NCBI RefSeq assembly: GCF_033115175.1
Contig: NC_084836.1
Coordinates: 70,293,297 to 70,357,296 of the forward strand
DNA length: 64,000 nt
Source: Lepus europaeus
Lineage: Eukaryota > Chordata > Mammalia > Lagomorpha > Leporidae
Direction: 5' to 3'
A program made the position numbers and the translations under genes. The notes below the pieces were generated by a model that saw nothing but the letters and a program-made list of their open reading frames with translations, did no database searches and had not been told where the DNA came from. This document shows, piece after piece, positions 31,093-50,219 of the stretch. Numbering within the stretch: position 1 is the stretch's first letter; the number at the start of each line of letters is the position of its first letter.

Positions 31093-32790
31093 GTCTTGTG
31101 CCTTGGGCCTCAGCTGTCGCACTCTTGCTCCAGGGCCTCTGCTCTGTCCCCTGTGCTCTGCCTGGCTCTAGCTCTGCGTGCTTCTCTGGCCCCCACCTGC
31201 CTCTCACTACATGGCTGTCATGAGGAATGTGCCGCTCCCACGGGGACAGTAGGTTATGTACGCCTCGGTGGGTGGGCTGAGGGGTGGTGCTGTGTGCCTG
31301 CTCCACTCTGAGCTCAGCTGACAGGACAGGGTGCAAGGATGGAGGTGGGATAAAGGGTGCTCTTGGGCGCTGAGCTGGAACCGTGCAGGAAATTTTCCGA
31401 GCCTGGCTGAACCTGGCTCATGCAGCAGGTAGAGGTCTCGCCCCAGGGTTGCAGGTTCAGGGCACGGCAGGGGGGGAGGTGTGTGTGTGTGTGGGGGGGA
31501 CCTGGGGAGCATTGGATTTCTAGGACGTTCTGTCCCCAAGGTTAGCTTAGACGGAGCAAGATCACTCATCCCAGGGGCTCCTGGGCTAGGTCCCCTCCTC
31601 CAGGCTCTGTCCCCAAATTGGCTGAGTGCTCTGAGCTCCTAAGATGTGAAATTGAAATCCTGCTCACAGAGAACAGAGCCCACAGCCCTCAGGATGTGGG
31701 CCTGGGGAGGGGGCAGCAGGGCAGACGGAGGAGGGGCTTATTCCACAGCTTCTCAAACTGGGTCAGCCCATACCCATGGCAGCGGGCGCCTCTGCTGTCC
31801 AACGTGGGAACATCCAATGGCCTCCACTCTCCCCCCATCCCCCTGCCTCTCCCAGGGCCCTCTCGGCTTCTCCCCCCTCTCAGGACGCGGAGAGGGGACT
31901 CAGAGCAGCTTACCCACTTTTGGGCCACGCTGGCCCTGGGGTCAGCCTTGTCCTAGGCTCTCTCCTTGAGAAGACGGCAGTGCTGTAAGGACATCCACCT
32001 GGCCTCGCCTGCCCACAGGTGTCCCTGCTGTCCCCAGGCTCTTAGATGGGGCCCCCTCCGCGCTCCATGGGTGGCACCCGGGCAGCACCCTGGGCCCTCC
32101 TCTCCCTCTGTCCCTGGTTCCATCCCAGTGTAAGTCCTGCTGATTTTGAATCCTAACGATTCCTTCTCTGTGCCCTCCTTGCCACCCCCGCCGCCCTGCA
32201 GCCACAGCCAGCCTCTCAGCTCCCTTGCTCCGCTCCAATCAATTCTCCACACTGCAGCCCGAGTGATCTTTGTAAAATGCAAATCTGATCCTGCTGCTCC
32301 CTGGCTAAAATCCCTTCAAAGCCCCAGTCCCTCTGGAAACCCCACGCCTGGCTTACAAGGCCCTCTGCGATCCTCTGCCCCCTCCCCTCTCCCCGCTCCT
32401 CGCCTCGCCCTTACCCATGGGGGTCTCCCCTTTTTTTGGGGGGCCCTTTCCAAGGGTAACTCCTATCCCATCCTAGGGTTCAGCTTCAAGGCCACTTGCT
32501 CATTTCCTGGGTGAGGACCCCCCCACTGCTGTGTGCACTGCAGTCTCCCATGGGGGGCTTGTCCCGGTGTTAATGTGTCTCCCCAGTGCGACTGGAGCCG
32601 AGACGTATCCATTCCTTCGTGGAGTGTCTTGCATGGAGACTGGCCACAATGAATGCTGGGTTAGCATTCATGGAATGAGTTCATGCGTGCATGAATGAAA
32701 TTTCTTGACTTCCTGAAGGCAAATGACTTTTATGTCAGCTTCATTTCAGCCTGTGATTCCTCTTATTTTCTTTCTTTCTTTCTTTCTTTT
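31093..32790. other. AQP6 upstream intergenic stretch
   Basis: Presumed AQP6 promoter region. I see no TATA box next to the start. Contains a GT tract (31480-31497) and an L2-like piece (32220-32400); the rest is unique GC-rich DNA. Confidence 0.5.
32220..32400 (+). repeat. L2-like LINE fragment
   Basis: Recognised from gagtgatctttgtaaaatgc, the following aatctgatcctgctgctccc and ggcttacaaggccctctgcg. Confidence 0.65.
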
Positions 32791-32793
32791 TTT

Positions 32794-33104
32794 TTTTTTA
32801 AGATTTATTTATTTATTTGAAAGGCAGAAGGGGTGGAGAGAGAGAGGTCTTCCATCTGCTGGTTCATTCCCCAGGTGGCCGCAACAGCAGGAGCTGCGCT
32901 GATCTGAAGCCAGGAGCCAGGAGCTACTTCCAGGTCTCCCACATGGGTGCAGGGGCCCAAGGACTTGGCCATCTTCTACTGCTTTCCCAGGCCACAGCAG
33001 AGAGCTGGATCAGAAGTGGAGCAGCCAGGACTCGAACCAGCATCCATATTGGATGCCGGCACTGCAGGCGTTGGCTTTACCTGCTATGCCACAGCACCGG
33101 CCCC
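32794..33104 (-). repeat. CSINE
   Basis: Preceded by a (TTTC)n run at 32768-32790. Confidence 0.9.
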
Positions 33105-33121
33105 TCATTTTCTTTTAAATT

Positions 33122-33389
33122 ATCTGTTTGACAGGCACAGAGACAGAGGCAGAGATGGAGAGAGCTCTCATCTACTGGTTCACTCTCCAAATGCCCGCAA
33201 CAGCTGAGGCTGGGTGGGCCAAGGCCAGGAGCCAGGAACACACTCCAGGTCTCCCACATGGGTGGCAGGAACCCAGTCGCTGCCTCTCAGCGTCTGCATT
33301 GCAGGAAGCTGGAGCCAGAACCCGGAGGCATGTGGGATGCAGGCGTCTTATCTGGAGCCTTAACAGCTGGGCCGCACGCCTGCCCCTGG
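33122..33389 (-). repeat. Old CSINE
   Basis: Diverged copy next to the younger one. Confidence 0.72.
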
Positions 33390-33970
33390 CCTGTGACTCT
33401 CACAGCCTTACACCCACTCTCATCTGGGACTGAGCCCTCTCTCTGCCCCCTCCAAGCGAGACACCCCAACTCTGGGCCTCGGGTGCTTCCCATGTGCCCT
33501 CAGTTCTTGTCCAGTCCTTTCTCCTCCCCTTCTCTTCCTCCCGCTCCGCCGGCCTCACTGCACCTTTCCAGGAGAGCCCTTTGAGCTTGCTCCTGGCCGT
33601 GCCCCCCCCCCCCCAAGCTCCACTGTATCCTGCACACCTCCCTCCCCCTGCCCCATCTGCTCAGCTGCTGGAACTGCTCCTGCCTCATCCGGGTGGTGGC
33701 TCTGCTCAGCGACCCTCCCATCACCCCCAGTCGGCGCCCCACACTTCTTCAACCTCCCCCCTCCACTCCCCTCAAGTGCCCTGCTCACTCTGGCAGCCCC
33801 CCCCCTTTGGAGAGCCTGGCAACCAGACTTCCTGTATCTTTTCTCCCCAGCCACAAATGCACCTGCAGCCCTCGACAGCGGCCCCTGGGTGTTGGAGAGG
33901 AGGTGGCTCTTCTCTGCATTCAAGTCTGAAGGGGAGGGCGACCCTTGTTCCTTGGCTTCCTAGGAGTGAC

Positions 33971-33989
33971 TGGCGCCCTCTAGAGGCCG
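33971..33989 (-). promoter_or_regulatory. CTCF-like motif 1
   Basis: TGGCGCCCTCTAGAGGCCG, a close match to the reverse of the CTCF core consensus. It lies between AQP6 and AQP5. Confidence 0.5.
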
Positions 33990-34239
33990 TTGCCAGGCTC
34001 ACCTGTGGCTCTTGTTCCTGGGACCCTCCAGGCCAAACACAGAGCCATGCAGAGTATGGTTTTGGAGTCCAGGGTACAGTCCCTCAGCCATGGCACTGAG
34101 CTCTGGCTCTGCCTGCCTCTCCGCTCCCTGGGCCCTCACCCTACCACAGCACTGCGCTGCTGGCCACCTCCTGCTCCTCCCACTGCACAGCCAGTCTCCC
34201 TATGCTCCACACAGGCCAGGCATTTGTAGTTCCCCAGAT

Positions 34240-34345
34240 TAGAGGCTTCTGCATGCTGGGCTTGGAACGCTCTCTTCCCTGTCTCTGTTTTAAGACTGCT
34301 CAAGCACAACACCTCTAGGAAGCCTGCCGTGATTTCCTCCCTGGC
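34240..34345 (+). repeat. L2-like LINE fragment
   Basis: tggaacgctctcttccctgt, then ctaggaagcctgccgtgatt. Confidence 0.5.
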
Positions 34346-34633
34346 AGGGTCAGGGCAAGCTGCAGGGAGAACTCAGGCTCAAGCAAGGCCAGGGGCTAGC
34401 TGTGGCCTCTGCTTCCTCCATGGCCCGCCTCCCACCCTGCGAAAGGAATGACAGGGTGTGGCTGTGGGGGCGCCCTTCCCCTTGCCTGGGGGCTGTGCCC
34501 CTGTACCCCAGGGGTACTTCTCCCCCTCCTTCCCCACACACAAGGAGTGGGCTGGAGGGCAGACCCTCGGCACTACCTCCCAACTGGCCTGGCCCAATTC
34601 CTGTCTCTTGCTAAGACAAGCCAACGTATTTTG

Positions 34634-34967
34634 TCTTGTTTTTAAAGATTTATTTATTTCTTTGAAAGGCACAGTTACAGAGAGGCAGAGGCAGAGAGAG
34701 ACAGAGGGGTCTTCCATTCGCTGGTTCACTCCCCAGTTGGCCACAATGGCTGGAGCTGCACTGATCTGAAGCCAGGAGCCAGGAGCTTCCTCCAGATCTC
34801 CCACACAGGTGCAGGGGCCCAAAGACTTGGGCCATCTTCTACTGCTTTTCCAGGCCATAGCAGAGAGCCGGATCAGAAGTGGAGCAGTCAGGACTCGAAC
34901 TGGTGCCCATGTAGGATGCCAGCACTGCAGGCAGTGGCTTCACCCTCTATGCCACAGCGCCAGTTCC
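34634..34967 (-). repeat. CSINE with target-site duplication
   Basis: Flanked by similar AAGCCAACGTATTTTG and AAGCCAACATGTTTTA sequences. Confidence 0.88.
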
Positions 34968-35691
34968 AAGCCAACATGTTTTAAACACTGCTGTGTGTAC
35001 GGTTGCTTCACTTCTGTGACCACTGAAGCCCCATTTATAAGAGGAGCTGCTAATGACAGCCTCCTGTGTGTTGTTAGCAGTCAGCGTGCTTCCAAGTTAG
35101 AAAACTGTGACTGTCAGATGCCACCCCCCCAACACCCACCCACACACACACACACAGCCGGGCGGCGGGACTGGGCGGCCATAGGACAGGCTGTGGCAGC
35201 ACCTGCGGCCCCTGCTCCAGGCCCTGGGAGGCCCAAGAGCATTAAATGCGGCCGCAGCTCTTGTCCCCAGCTAGCCTGCTGGATGGAGCAGGGCCTCCGT
35301 GCACCCCGCCTGGCCTGGGACAAGGTCCTTCACCCTCCAGGTCTGTCCCCTCCACCTACACCGCCAACGTCTGCCTCTCCTCCATCTCCCCATCACTGTC
35401 CCCCAGTGGCAATCATGGGGGAGAGGCAGACAGGAGGTGTGTTGGGGGGGGCGCCTCTAGGGTTCCGTCTGCAGGTGGAGCTCAGACTCAACTACGGGAC
35501 TGTCCCGTGTGCCTCCCTGAGCACGCGTGGGGCCAGGCACGGATGCATCACAGATGGCCCGTGCTCTCGCTGGACCTGAAGGTCGTTGCGCAGCTCGGAG
35601 ACTCGGAGACCAGCAGGGTTGGGGTGTGCTGGCGTGCACCGGGCTCCGCGCTCGCAGCCCCATGGCTCAGGGAGCTCAGATACTAAGGCCG

Positions 35692-35710
35692 CAGCGCCCC
35701 CTGCTGGCCA
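35692..35710 (-). promoter_or_regulatory. CTCF-like motif 2
   Basis: CAGCGCCCCCTGCTGGCCA, differing from the reverse CTCF consensus at about two positions. It is the strongest match in the window. Confidence 0.6.
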
Positions 35711-36074
35711 CGTGTCCGCCCACAGCTCGGCTGCACCTTCACCTAATGGGCCGGCAGGGTTCGTTGGCAGGAAGCAGGGTATGTGGCCCATGAGCCCACT
35801 GTTCACCCTCAGGGGCTTGGGCACGCTTCCCCTGGGGGCCGTCAGAGAAAGGGAAGCGAGGCCAACCTCCCGGTCCTCTGTATCTGGGTCTTACAGAACC
35901 TGAGGGGGAAGGGCTCCCCTGTCTTCCGCACCCCAACTAGGCTCCACCCTGCTGGCCCCAGGGCACCTGAGTCTGAAGCGCTCACTCCCCGTGCCCGCCC
36001 TCCCGGTCCCCCTTCCCACTAGAGCGCTCCAAGACGGGCGCGGGGAGGCGCCGCGGTGTGGATTCGGTGGCCGA

Positions 36075-36093
36075 GGGCCCCCTCTGCTGGCCA
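36075..36093 (-). promoter_or_regulatory. CTCF-like motif 3
   Basis: GGGCCCCCTCTGCTGGCCA, same orientation as the two others, weaker at the 5' end. Confidence 0.4.
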
Positions 36094-36539
36094 GCGCTGG
36101 CCCTTGCAGCCAGCTATCCATCCCAGGGCAGCCTAGGGGGCCTTGGGCGGGTGAGGTGGGCACGGCAGGGGAGGGGGGCTGCTACCTCCTACCGTTCGGC
36201 GTAAACTGTAAGAACACGATGCGGCCAGGGTAGATGGGGGGGGGGGGGAGAGGGCTGCCACCCGAGGCCAAAGTACAGGCGGAGGTGACAGAGCAGCAGT
36301 GGCTCAGGTCTCCTGGCAGGTGTGTGTCCATGGGCGTCCTTGTGCACCGCTCTACTGAGTCCTTACTCTCAGTGCCTGGCTGTGATTGCACAGTGTTTAT
36401 GCCACACACACCCCCCCACACACACACCGGAGCCATTCTCATTTTCTCCCAACAACCCATGAGGCAGATTGAAAGTACTCTCGCTGTGAGACAAGGTCGT
36501 GAAAGCTCAGAGCGCTCATGTTACACAAGGGGCAGTGTG

Positions 36540-36706
36540 TGAAGCCCCTGCCACCCACATGGGAGACCCGGATGAAGCTCCTGGCTCCTGGCTTGGACTT
36601 GGCTCAGCCCTGGCCATTGCAGCATTTTGGGGGAGTGAACCAGCAGGTGGAAGATCTCTCTCTCTCTCTCTCACACTCTCAACTACCTTGCAAATAAATA
36701 GATCTT
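36540..36706 (+). repeat. CSINE, 5'-truncated
   Basis: Starts mid-element at ccacccacatgggagacccg. Confidence 0.82.
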
Positions 36707-37517
36707 CAAATCTATGGACTCCAAGCAGCTTCCTTAACCATGACGCTTAGGCTGTGTGCTGAGCAGCTTTCGTGTGTGACTTCTGCCCTTTCTCAGGTAC
36801 ACCTGGCCCGTCCATCCGGGCACCTCAGACCCTCATCCCAGCTGCCCTTCACGGCCACCCTGGGAGAGCATTCTTTAGCCACTGCTTGCAGATCAGGCAA
36901 TGGAGCCTCGCCAGGTTAAGGACACAGCAGGCAGAGGCAGGAGAGGGGAACCCTGGGAAAGGGCAGGGCTGGGCTGGGCTGGGGGCTGGGGCTGCTGCCT
37001 CTGCTCAAGGCTTCCAGCCGTGTGTCTGCAACTCTGAGGTGTAAAGACGTGCGCCCAGGCTTTGCACAGTGTCTCCGTGACGGCAGCCAGCTGGTCACCC
37101 CCTTGGCATCTCAAGGGGCTGTGGCTCATTCTCATCTCCACCCTGCCTGGCACACCCTGGCTCCGGGGCTGGGCCCTCCTCAAGTGGCAGGGCCCTGACA
37201 CAGCCGAGGGGAAGGGTGGTTCAGGGTGGGGCTCCCCCACCCCTATCCACACCCCGGTCTCTAGTTCCACTTCTGTATTCCGTCTTCTCTCACTTCTTTC
37301 TCTCTCCTCCCGCGACCCTTCTGGTTCTCTAGGTCTCTCCTCCTTCGTCTTCCCTTCTTCCCACTCAGGGCTTGTCCTGCAGCTCCCTGGAGGAGCCTGG
37401 GGGCAGGGTGGGGCTATGATGGGGAGAGGGTGGGGTGACCCAGAGCAGAGGTGATGGCCGAAAGTCCCCGAGAAGAGGCTGCTGGGGAGAGGTGACATGG
37501 AACGTGAACATCAGTGG
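36707..37517. other. Stretch downstream of AQP5
   Basis: Weak antisense MIR near 36860-36935; the remainder is unique. No gene seen. Confidence 0.5.
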
Positions 37518-37986
37518 TTTATTGGGAAGCCCCCAACCCCACCCCCAGCAGCCCCACCCCATGCGTCTCCAACCAGAAATAAATAAGGTGGTACCAGCAC
37601 CGGATGAGGGTGCGCCTTGGCCACCTAGGGCTCTGGCTTTTATGGGGAGGTGGGGGCGCACACTGCAGGCTGCCCCTTCCCGGCCCAGCCTTGAGCCACC
37701 TGCAAGCTTGGCACGGCGTTCGCATCTCTAAGGTCTGACCTCATGACAGGCGCCCTGTCCCCCAGAGAAACCCCTTCCCACCAAGCCCTAGCCCCCCGGC
37801 CCCAACCCCAGAGTCCCTCCACGGTTTCCTGCTCCCATGGCTCACTGTGCAGCCTGGGGAGGAGCCAGCACAGCACCTCCTCCCCAGCTGAGAGGAGCGG
37901 CTGGGGGAGGGGGAGCCTTGCTGTCCTGGTCGTGTTCTTTCTTCGCCTCCGCGGTTCCGGGCTAGAGGGGCCCGACGCTGCACTGC
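37518..37986 (-). other. AQP5: AQP5 3' UTR with poly(A) signal
   Basis: The first canonical hexamer after the stop, AATAAA on the - strand at 37523-37518, would give a 3' UTR of about 0.48 kb, in keeping with compact AQP5 mRNAs. The sequence is unique. Confidence 0.65.
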
Positions 37987-41095
<3,109 letters not shown>

Positions 41096-41581
41096 TCAGC
41101 TCGAGGGCGGCCGGCGGCGGGGGCGGCGGGGCGGTCCAGTCGTCGTGGACTCAGCCCGGCCCGGCCCGGAGCGGCGCGGCCAACGCGGAGGCGTTTTTGC
41201 AGAGTGGGAGGTGTGCCAGCCTGGCCCGGCGCTGAGCAATCCTCGACGCCCGGGAGCCCGGCGGTACCCGGGGGCGCCTGGCCCGGGGTGGGGGTCCTCC
41301 CAGCGCGGCCAAGGGGCGCGCTGGGGCGGGGAGGTGGAGACTGATGATTTCCCTTGCCCGCAGGACCGGCTGGGGCTGGGATGGGGGAAGAGACCTGGGG
41401 ACCTGCGGGTGGGAGCGATTTGGGGAGGGCAGAGGCCAGCAGCCCCCACTCTGAATCTCAGGTTTCCTCCTAGTCTCGATTTCTCTCGGCTCCTCTTCCT
41501 TGCAGCCCTGACATGGGCTGCCATCTCCCAGTCTCTGTAAGTTCTCTGTGTCTTGCTCACTCGTTTTCTCTGCTTTTTCCT

Positions 41582-41904
41582 TTTTTTTTTTTTTAAAGAT
41601 TTTATTTTATTTTATTTTATTTTATTTGAAAGGCACACAGGCAGAGAGAGAGAGGAGGGGGGTGGATCTTCCATTCACTGGTTCACTCCCCCTATGGCCA
41701 CAACCGTGGGAGCTGAGCTCCATCTTCTGGGTCTCCTACGCGGGTGCAGGGGCCCAAGGACTTGGGTTATCTTCTACTGCTTTTCCCGGGCCATAGCAGA
41801 GAGCTGGATAGGAAGAGGAGCAGCCAGGACTCGAACCCTGCGCCCATATGGGAGGCTGGCACTGCAGGTGGCAGCTTTAACCACTATACCACATTGCTGT
41901 CCCC
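41582..41904 (-). repeat. CSINE
   Basis: (TTTTA)n-rich tail at 41597-41630; the only CSINE between AQP5 and AQP2. Confidence 0.9.
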
Positions 41905-43457
41905 AGCCCTAGTCTGTTTGTATCTTTCTTCATCTCTCAGTTGCTACCTGTTCTCTCACTGTTCCTCTGTCTCTTTTAGTTGCTGTTCCTTGCCGGTTGC
42001 TCTGTCTCTGCCTCATCTTCCATGCCTGTCTTGTGGTCTTTTTCAGTCCATCCCCCCAAAGTCAGATCCTCCCACTGGTGGGCTGGGTGATGCTCTCTCC
42101 CAATTCCCCAGCCCCTCCCTCTGAGCACCCAGCCCCCCTCCAGCCCGCCTGGCTCCTCTGCTCTCCAGTTTGGCATGTGGAGAATGAGGCTGGAGGGCTC
42201 TCCAGGGCTTACAGGGAAGGGCCGGGACCCACCCTGCCTCTCCTGCGATGGGGGCTGCACCCACAGCTTGCCCCACGTGTGTGCGTGTGTGTGAGAGGCA
42301 CTCAGCCTGGCGCAGAGCTCAGCGGAGCCCTCTCCTGTTGTGACAGTATGTGACAAAGCCCCCTGAGGGTTGGAGCCAGAGGGTACAGCAGAGAGACAGC
42401 AGGTGCCTGTGCCTGACACGGAAAGGAAAGCCAGGCACCTGGGGAATCGGGCTCTGGGCTCAGCTCCATGGCAGCTAAGTGGCCAAAGAACACAGGTGGC
42501 CAGAGAAACCCCACCATTGTTCCCCACTGTTGCTCCGGCATTTCCTGCTGGGCTGGCTCCTCCCCCTGGCCTCTCCGCCTTAGGTCTGTCCTTTCTTCCT
42601 CCGGTCCAGAGCCCTGCCCCTAGCACAGTACCACGGCTGTACACAGGATTCTCTCGGAGGCTTGGGGCTCAGGCTGGACATGACCTTGATGGGCTTAGGG
42701 GCCCTCAGAGAGACAGGCTTCTTCACAGCTGAACCTGCCTCCAGCCCGCACCCTTCCACTTTCTTTCCATCATGTTGCCCCCAAGGAGCACTCTCCGTGA
42801 ATCCACGGGTGTGGAACTCCATCATTTGGGGTCGAAAGGATCCAGAGGTGCTCACAGCAGGTGGGGCCAACCAGGGGAAGCTTCGACCTGAGGATTTGCC
42901 CCTTGCAGCTTCAAGACCTGGTGCTTGCTTGCCACTTTATACATTCCCAATATGCTCCATAAAAGGTATCGACTGTACTAGGCCTGCCTGTGAGATTTAA
43001 TTGCAAGGAGACATAGACTCAGAGGGTACTTGCCCAGGATCGCACAGTGAGCTGACCAGAGGTTCGTGCATTGCAGGCAGACCGGGAGGGAGTAAGCCTG
43101 GGGAGGCCAGAGGAGGAGTCCCCACCCGTCAAGAGCACCCACAAGGGGCAGCTGATTCAGTTTCCCAGACTGCACACGCAGGCCTTCCAGCTCTGCCAGC
43201 CACCAGGGTCACTCTGTGCGCAGGTTATCACAGGAAAGTGCTGGAGCTCTTGTGTCCTGGAAGTGTCTCCCCACCCCCAACCCCCCAGGCACTCAGGCTG
43301 TGGCCTGCCAGCTCCAGGGGAACGCTAGCCTGTGGCCGTTCTCCTAGGGGCTAGGAGCTGCTGGGGAGAGCCCCTTCCATTCCTGTCCTGATCTAGGGGT
43401 CTCGGGATCTTCCGGGAGAAGTTGTGGAAGGAAACAGCACTGGTTGGCAAATGAGCA
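41905..43457. other. AQP5-AQP2 intergenic stretch
   Basis: Unique sequence plus an antisense MIR at 42925-43085. No gene recognised. Confidence 0.5.
42925..43085 (-). repeat. MIR
   Basis: acttgcccaggatcgcacag and the preceding gacatagactcagagggt are MIR landmarks. Confidence 0.65.
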
Positions 43458-43500
43458 TTTATTGAGTGCTTACTATATGCAAAGCACTGTGATAGGAAAG
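43450..43500 (-). repeat. MIR 3' end
   Basis: catttattgagtgcttacta is the reverse of the MIR terminal segment. Confidence 0.7.
43458..43463 (-). terminator. Possible distal AQP2 poly(A) signal inside a MIR
   Basis: AATAAA on the - strand, 2.57 kb past the AQP2 stop, at the 3' end of a MIR copy (CAATAAATGC setting). It is the first canonical hexamer after AQP2 that I found on that strand. Confidence 0.4.
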
Positions 43501-46031
43501 ATCCAGGCGAAAGCTACCCAAGAATTGGAAGCAGCCCTGCCCCCCCCCCCAAAGGGCTTACACTGTGGCTGGGAGGGAAGCATTGTATATACACACATCA
43601 CAGCTTAAAGATACAAACCAGAATGTAACATTTGCAGGTGCAAAGTCATTTGGCACAAACTGGGGATGTGGGTGTGGATGCTGTCAGAACCTTGCGGTCA
43701 GTCACCTCCCCCTCTCAGCGTGGGGACTTCTCTGTCCCCAGCTTGGGGACCCGGAGGCCTGTCCACCTGCCTTCTGCCTGGTTTGGGGTGTGGCTGGGGC
43801 CTCCACCTTCCTGAGTGCTCTTCAAGAGCAGAAACCAGTCCTGGGTTTCAGTTGTGGTTGTTTTTTTTTTTTTTTTTTTTTTTTGTCGTGTTCTCCCCGC
43901 TCTTCTGCCACCCTCTGCAAGATTCTGTGTCCCCCACAAGACACTGGCTGGGCTGGGCTGGACAGGCCTAACCTTGTGTTCTTTCTCTGCCAGGTGCTCC
44001 CAGGGGAAGCCCACGACTTGCCTTCATGGCAAGATCATGGGATTTTTGCAGAAGGAGACTTGAGTTTAAGTCTTGGCTCCGGTATACACCAGCTATGTGA
44101 CGCCGGGTCCTCTAAGTCTGGTTTCTATCAAATACAAAGGACAATATTTGCTCTGCTGGCCTCCCAGACTGAGAAGTCAATCATGGGACGATAAGGGAGT
44201 GCTTTGGAAATAGCAAAACCCTTGACCTTCCCCCACTTCGAGAATTAGATGAGCTAATGCGTGGAAGGCACCTGCCAAGTATGCCCCTGCCTCTCCATTT
44301 TTCCCCACTCCCATCATTTAGCATTTTCCTTTAACCTTGACTACAACCTGGCTACAGGGGCTGGAAGTGGTGGGACTCTCACTTTTAGTTTGTGGGGAGG
44401 TGCAGCCCAGGAAGTGGAACAGAAATAGCCACACATTTCTTGGGACCTCTTAGATCTTTGTTGGTGCCAGGGGGTGGCAGTGAGGTGCCCCGAGACACAT
44501 ACAGACGGGCTGAAAGACACTTGGCTACTGAGAGGACAGCCCCAGAGGTCACCACGGCCTCTGGTTCCACCCCTCTTGCAGCTGTCACTGGCTGCGGAGG
44601 GTGGGAGAGAGTGGCTGGGCCTGGGTGGTAGCAGGAGTCAGTGCGGGCTCGGGGCAAGGAGAGGCCCAGAGGTGTCTGCCTCGACCTTGGGACATCCAAG
44701 GTTCACCTTTACTTTGACCTCCAAAGAAAGATTAAGGAGGTGGAGGGTCAGGCTCCTTCTACATCCTCCCCCATACCCCAGGAAGCAGAAATAATGAAAA
44801 TGAACCTAATAATGCGTGATAATGGCATTAGGAATTAGAGTTCACACAGCCTCTTTACGTGCATCATCTCACCTAATCCCAGATAATCGCATTTGAGAAC
44901 CACTGCACTGCCCAGAAACTCACAAGCCTGGGTTCTAGACGCAGCCCTGCCACTGTGTGACAAGGCTCTGATCCTGTCCACAGTAGCTGTTCAGTGCTGG
45001 GAACCAGAGCAGGCCTGGCGGTGGGGGGAGGGGCGAGAGTGACCGGGAGCTGGGCAGGTGTTGCCTGGTGCCCGTGGCTGCATGCCTGAGTGCCTTGCCC
45101 AGCCAGCCATAGGTGTGTGCTGGACGAGAGGGCTCACTTGCGAAACCGCGTGTCTGCTTTCACGAAGTGTCTAGTTGCAAATCTCCCCTCTCCGAAGACA
45201 AAGGCCAGGGGCCCTCGAAGGGCGTTTCTTTTTCTCTGCCAAAACGGGAAGCTCATCTCTGAGTCTGGGGCTGGGCTGGGGCGGGGGTCCCGGGCATGCA
45301 CACACCTGCTGCTCCTTCTAGAAAGACCTCCCTCTGGGTAGCAGGGAAATCCGTGGCCGCTCCCAGGCCTGTTCTCTGCTTGACACCTCTCTGCCTCCAG
45401 TGGCCTTGCCAGCCTTGGTGGTGGTGTGGTGGAGGGGTGTCGGCCCAGGGCTGCAGCTTGGGGAGCTTTTTGATGCCGGCAGGGTAGGAGTTGGAAGCTG
45501 ATCCCTCTCCAGGTCTGAGGGCTGGAAGGCGCAGAGCACCCCACCCCACCCCCACCCCCTGCGGAGGGAGTGGATTTACTGCAGGTGTGTGTTGAGGGGC
45601 AGGGAAACAGAAGGGTGAGTGAGAAGTCTGCTAGTGACACCTGGTTGAGGTCGGAGGCGCAGGGGTGAACATCAGACACGTGCACACACACACACGTGCA
45701 CACCAGCAAAATCCAGCACCCTCCCTCCCACGGTGGGGTTCTGTATATTCCTCGCCAGCGCCTGGGTGCAGGCACGCCCACCTTCCCTCCCTAGCTCAGC
45801 CCTCTGTCCCCCGCCAGCAGTCAAGGGTAGCCGATGGGCCGCTCCAGCCTCAGGGCAGGGGCTCTGCGGGAGTGTGGGGGGGCTCCCCGCTACCCTCGAG
45901 ACCCCGAGACCCCCGAGGCCAGGGCTGTGGCGCATGTTGCAAACGACTGCTCTGCGCTGGGGTCACCTTCGGATTGGGAGGGCTGGGCCGGCGGAGGGGC
46001 GGCCCCCGCAGCGCGGGACCCCGGGGAGCGC
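43464..46031 (-). other. AQP2: AQP2 downstream region, possible long 3' UTR
   Basis: 2.6 kb after the AQP2 stop with no other gene. It holds MIR pieces (44060-44215, 44835-44900), a T24 run (43861-43884), a CA tract (45685-45705) and unique GC-rich sequence. Human AQP2 has a long 3' UTR form as I recall it, so transcription through here is plausible but unproven. Confidence 0.4.
44060..44215 (+). repeat. MIR
   Basis: gagtttaagtcttggctccg and ccagctatgtgac give the MIR core. Confidence 0.7.
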
Positions 46032-50146
<4,115 letters not shown>

Positions 50147-50201
50147 CTATCACCCCATCTTGGCCTTCACAGCTGACTAAAGTTCCCCATTAATGAACTC
50201 C

Positions 50202-50219
50202 AGATAAGGCTTGACGTCC
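50202..50219. promoter_or_regulatory. AQP2 GATA and near-CRE cluster
   Basis: AGATAAG at 50202-50208 and TGACGTCC at 50212-50219 (seven of eight bases of the CRE TGACGTCA), about 200 bp upstream of the predicted start. A further TGACTAA (AP-1-like) lies at 50174-50180. cAMP/CREB, GATA and AP-1 control of AQP2 is established in other mammals; these are the likely counterparts. Confidence 0.6.

Larger units (their letters stand above)
34985..36538. other. AQP6-AQP5 intergenic stretch
   Basis: Unique GC-rich DNA holding CTCF-like motifs 2 and 3, CA tracts (35140-35157, 36405-36428), a G run (36237-36249) and a weak antisense MIR near 36440-36520. No exon recognised. Confidence 0.55.
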
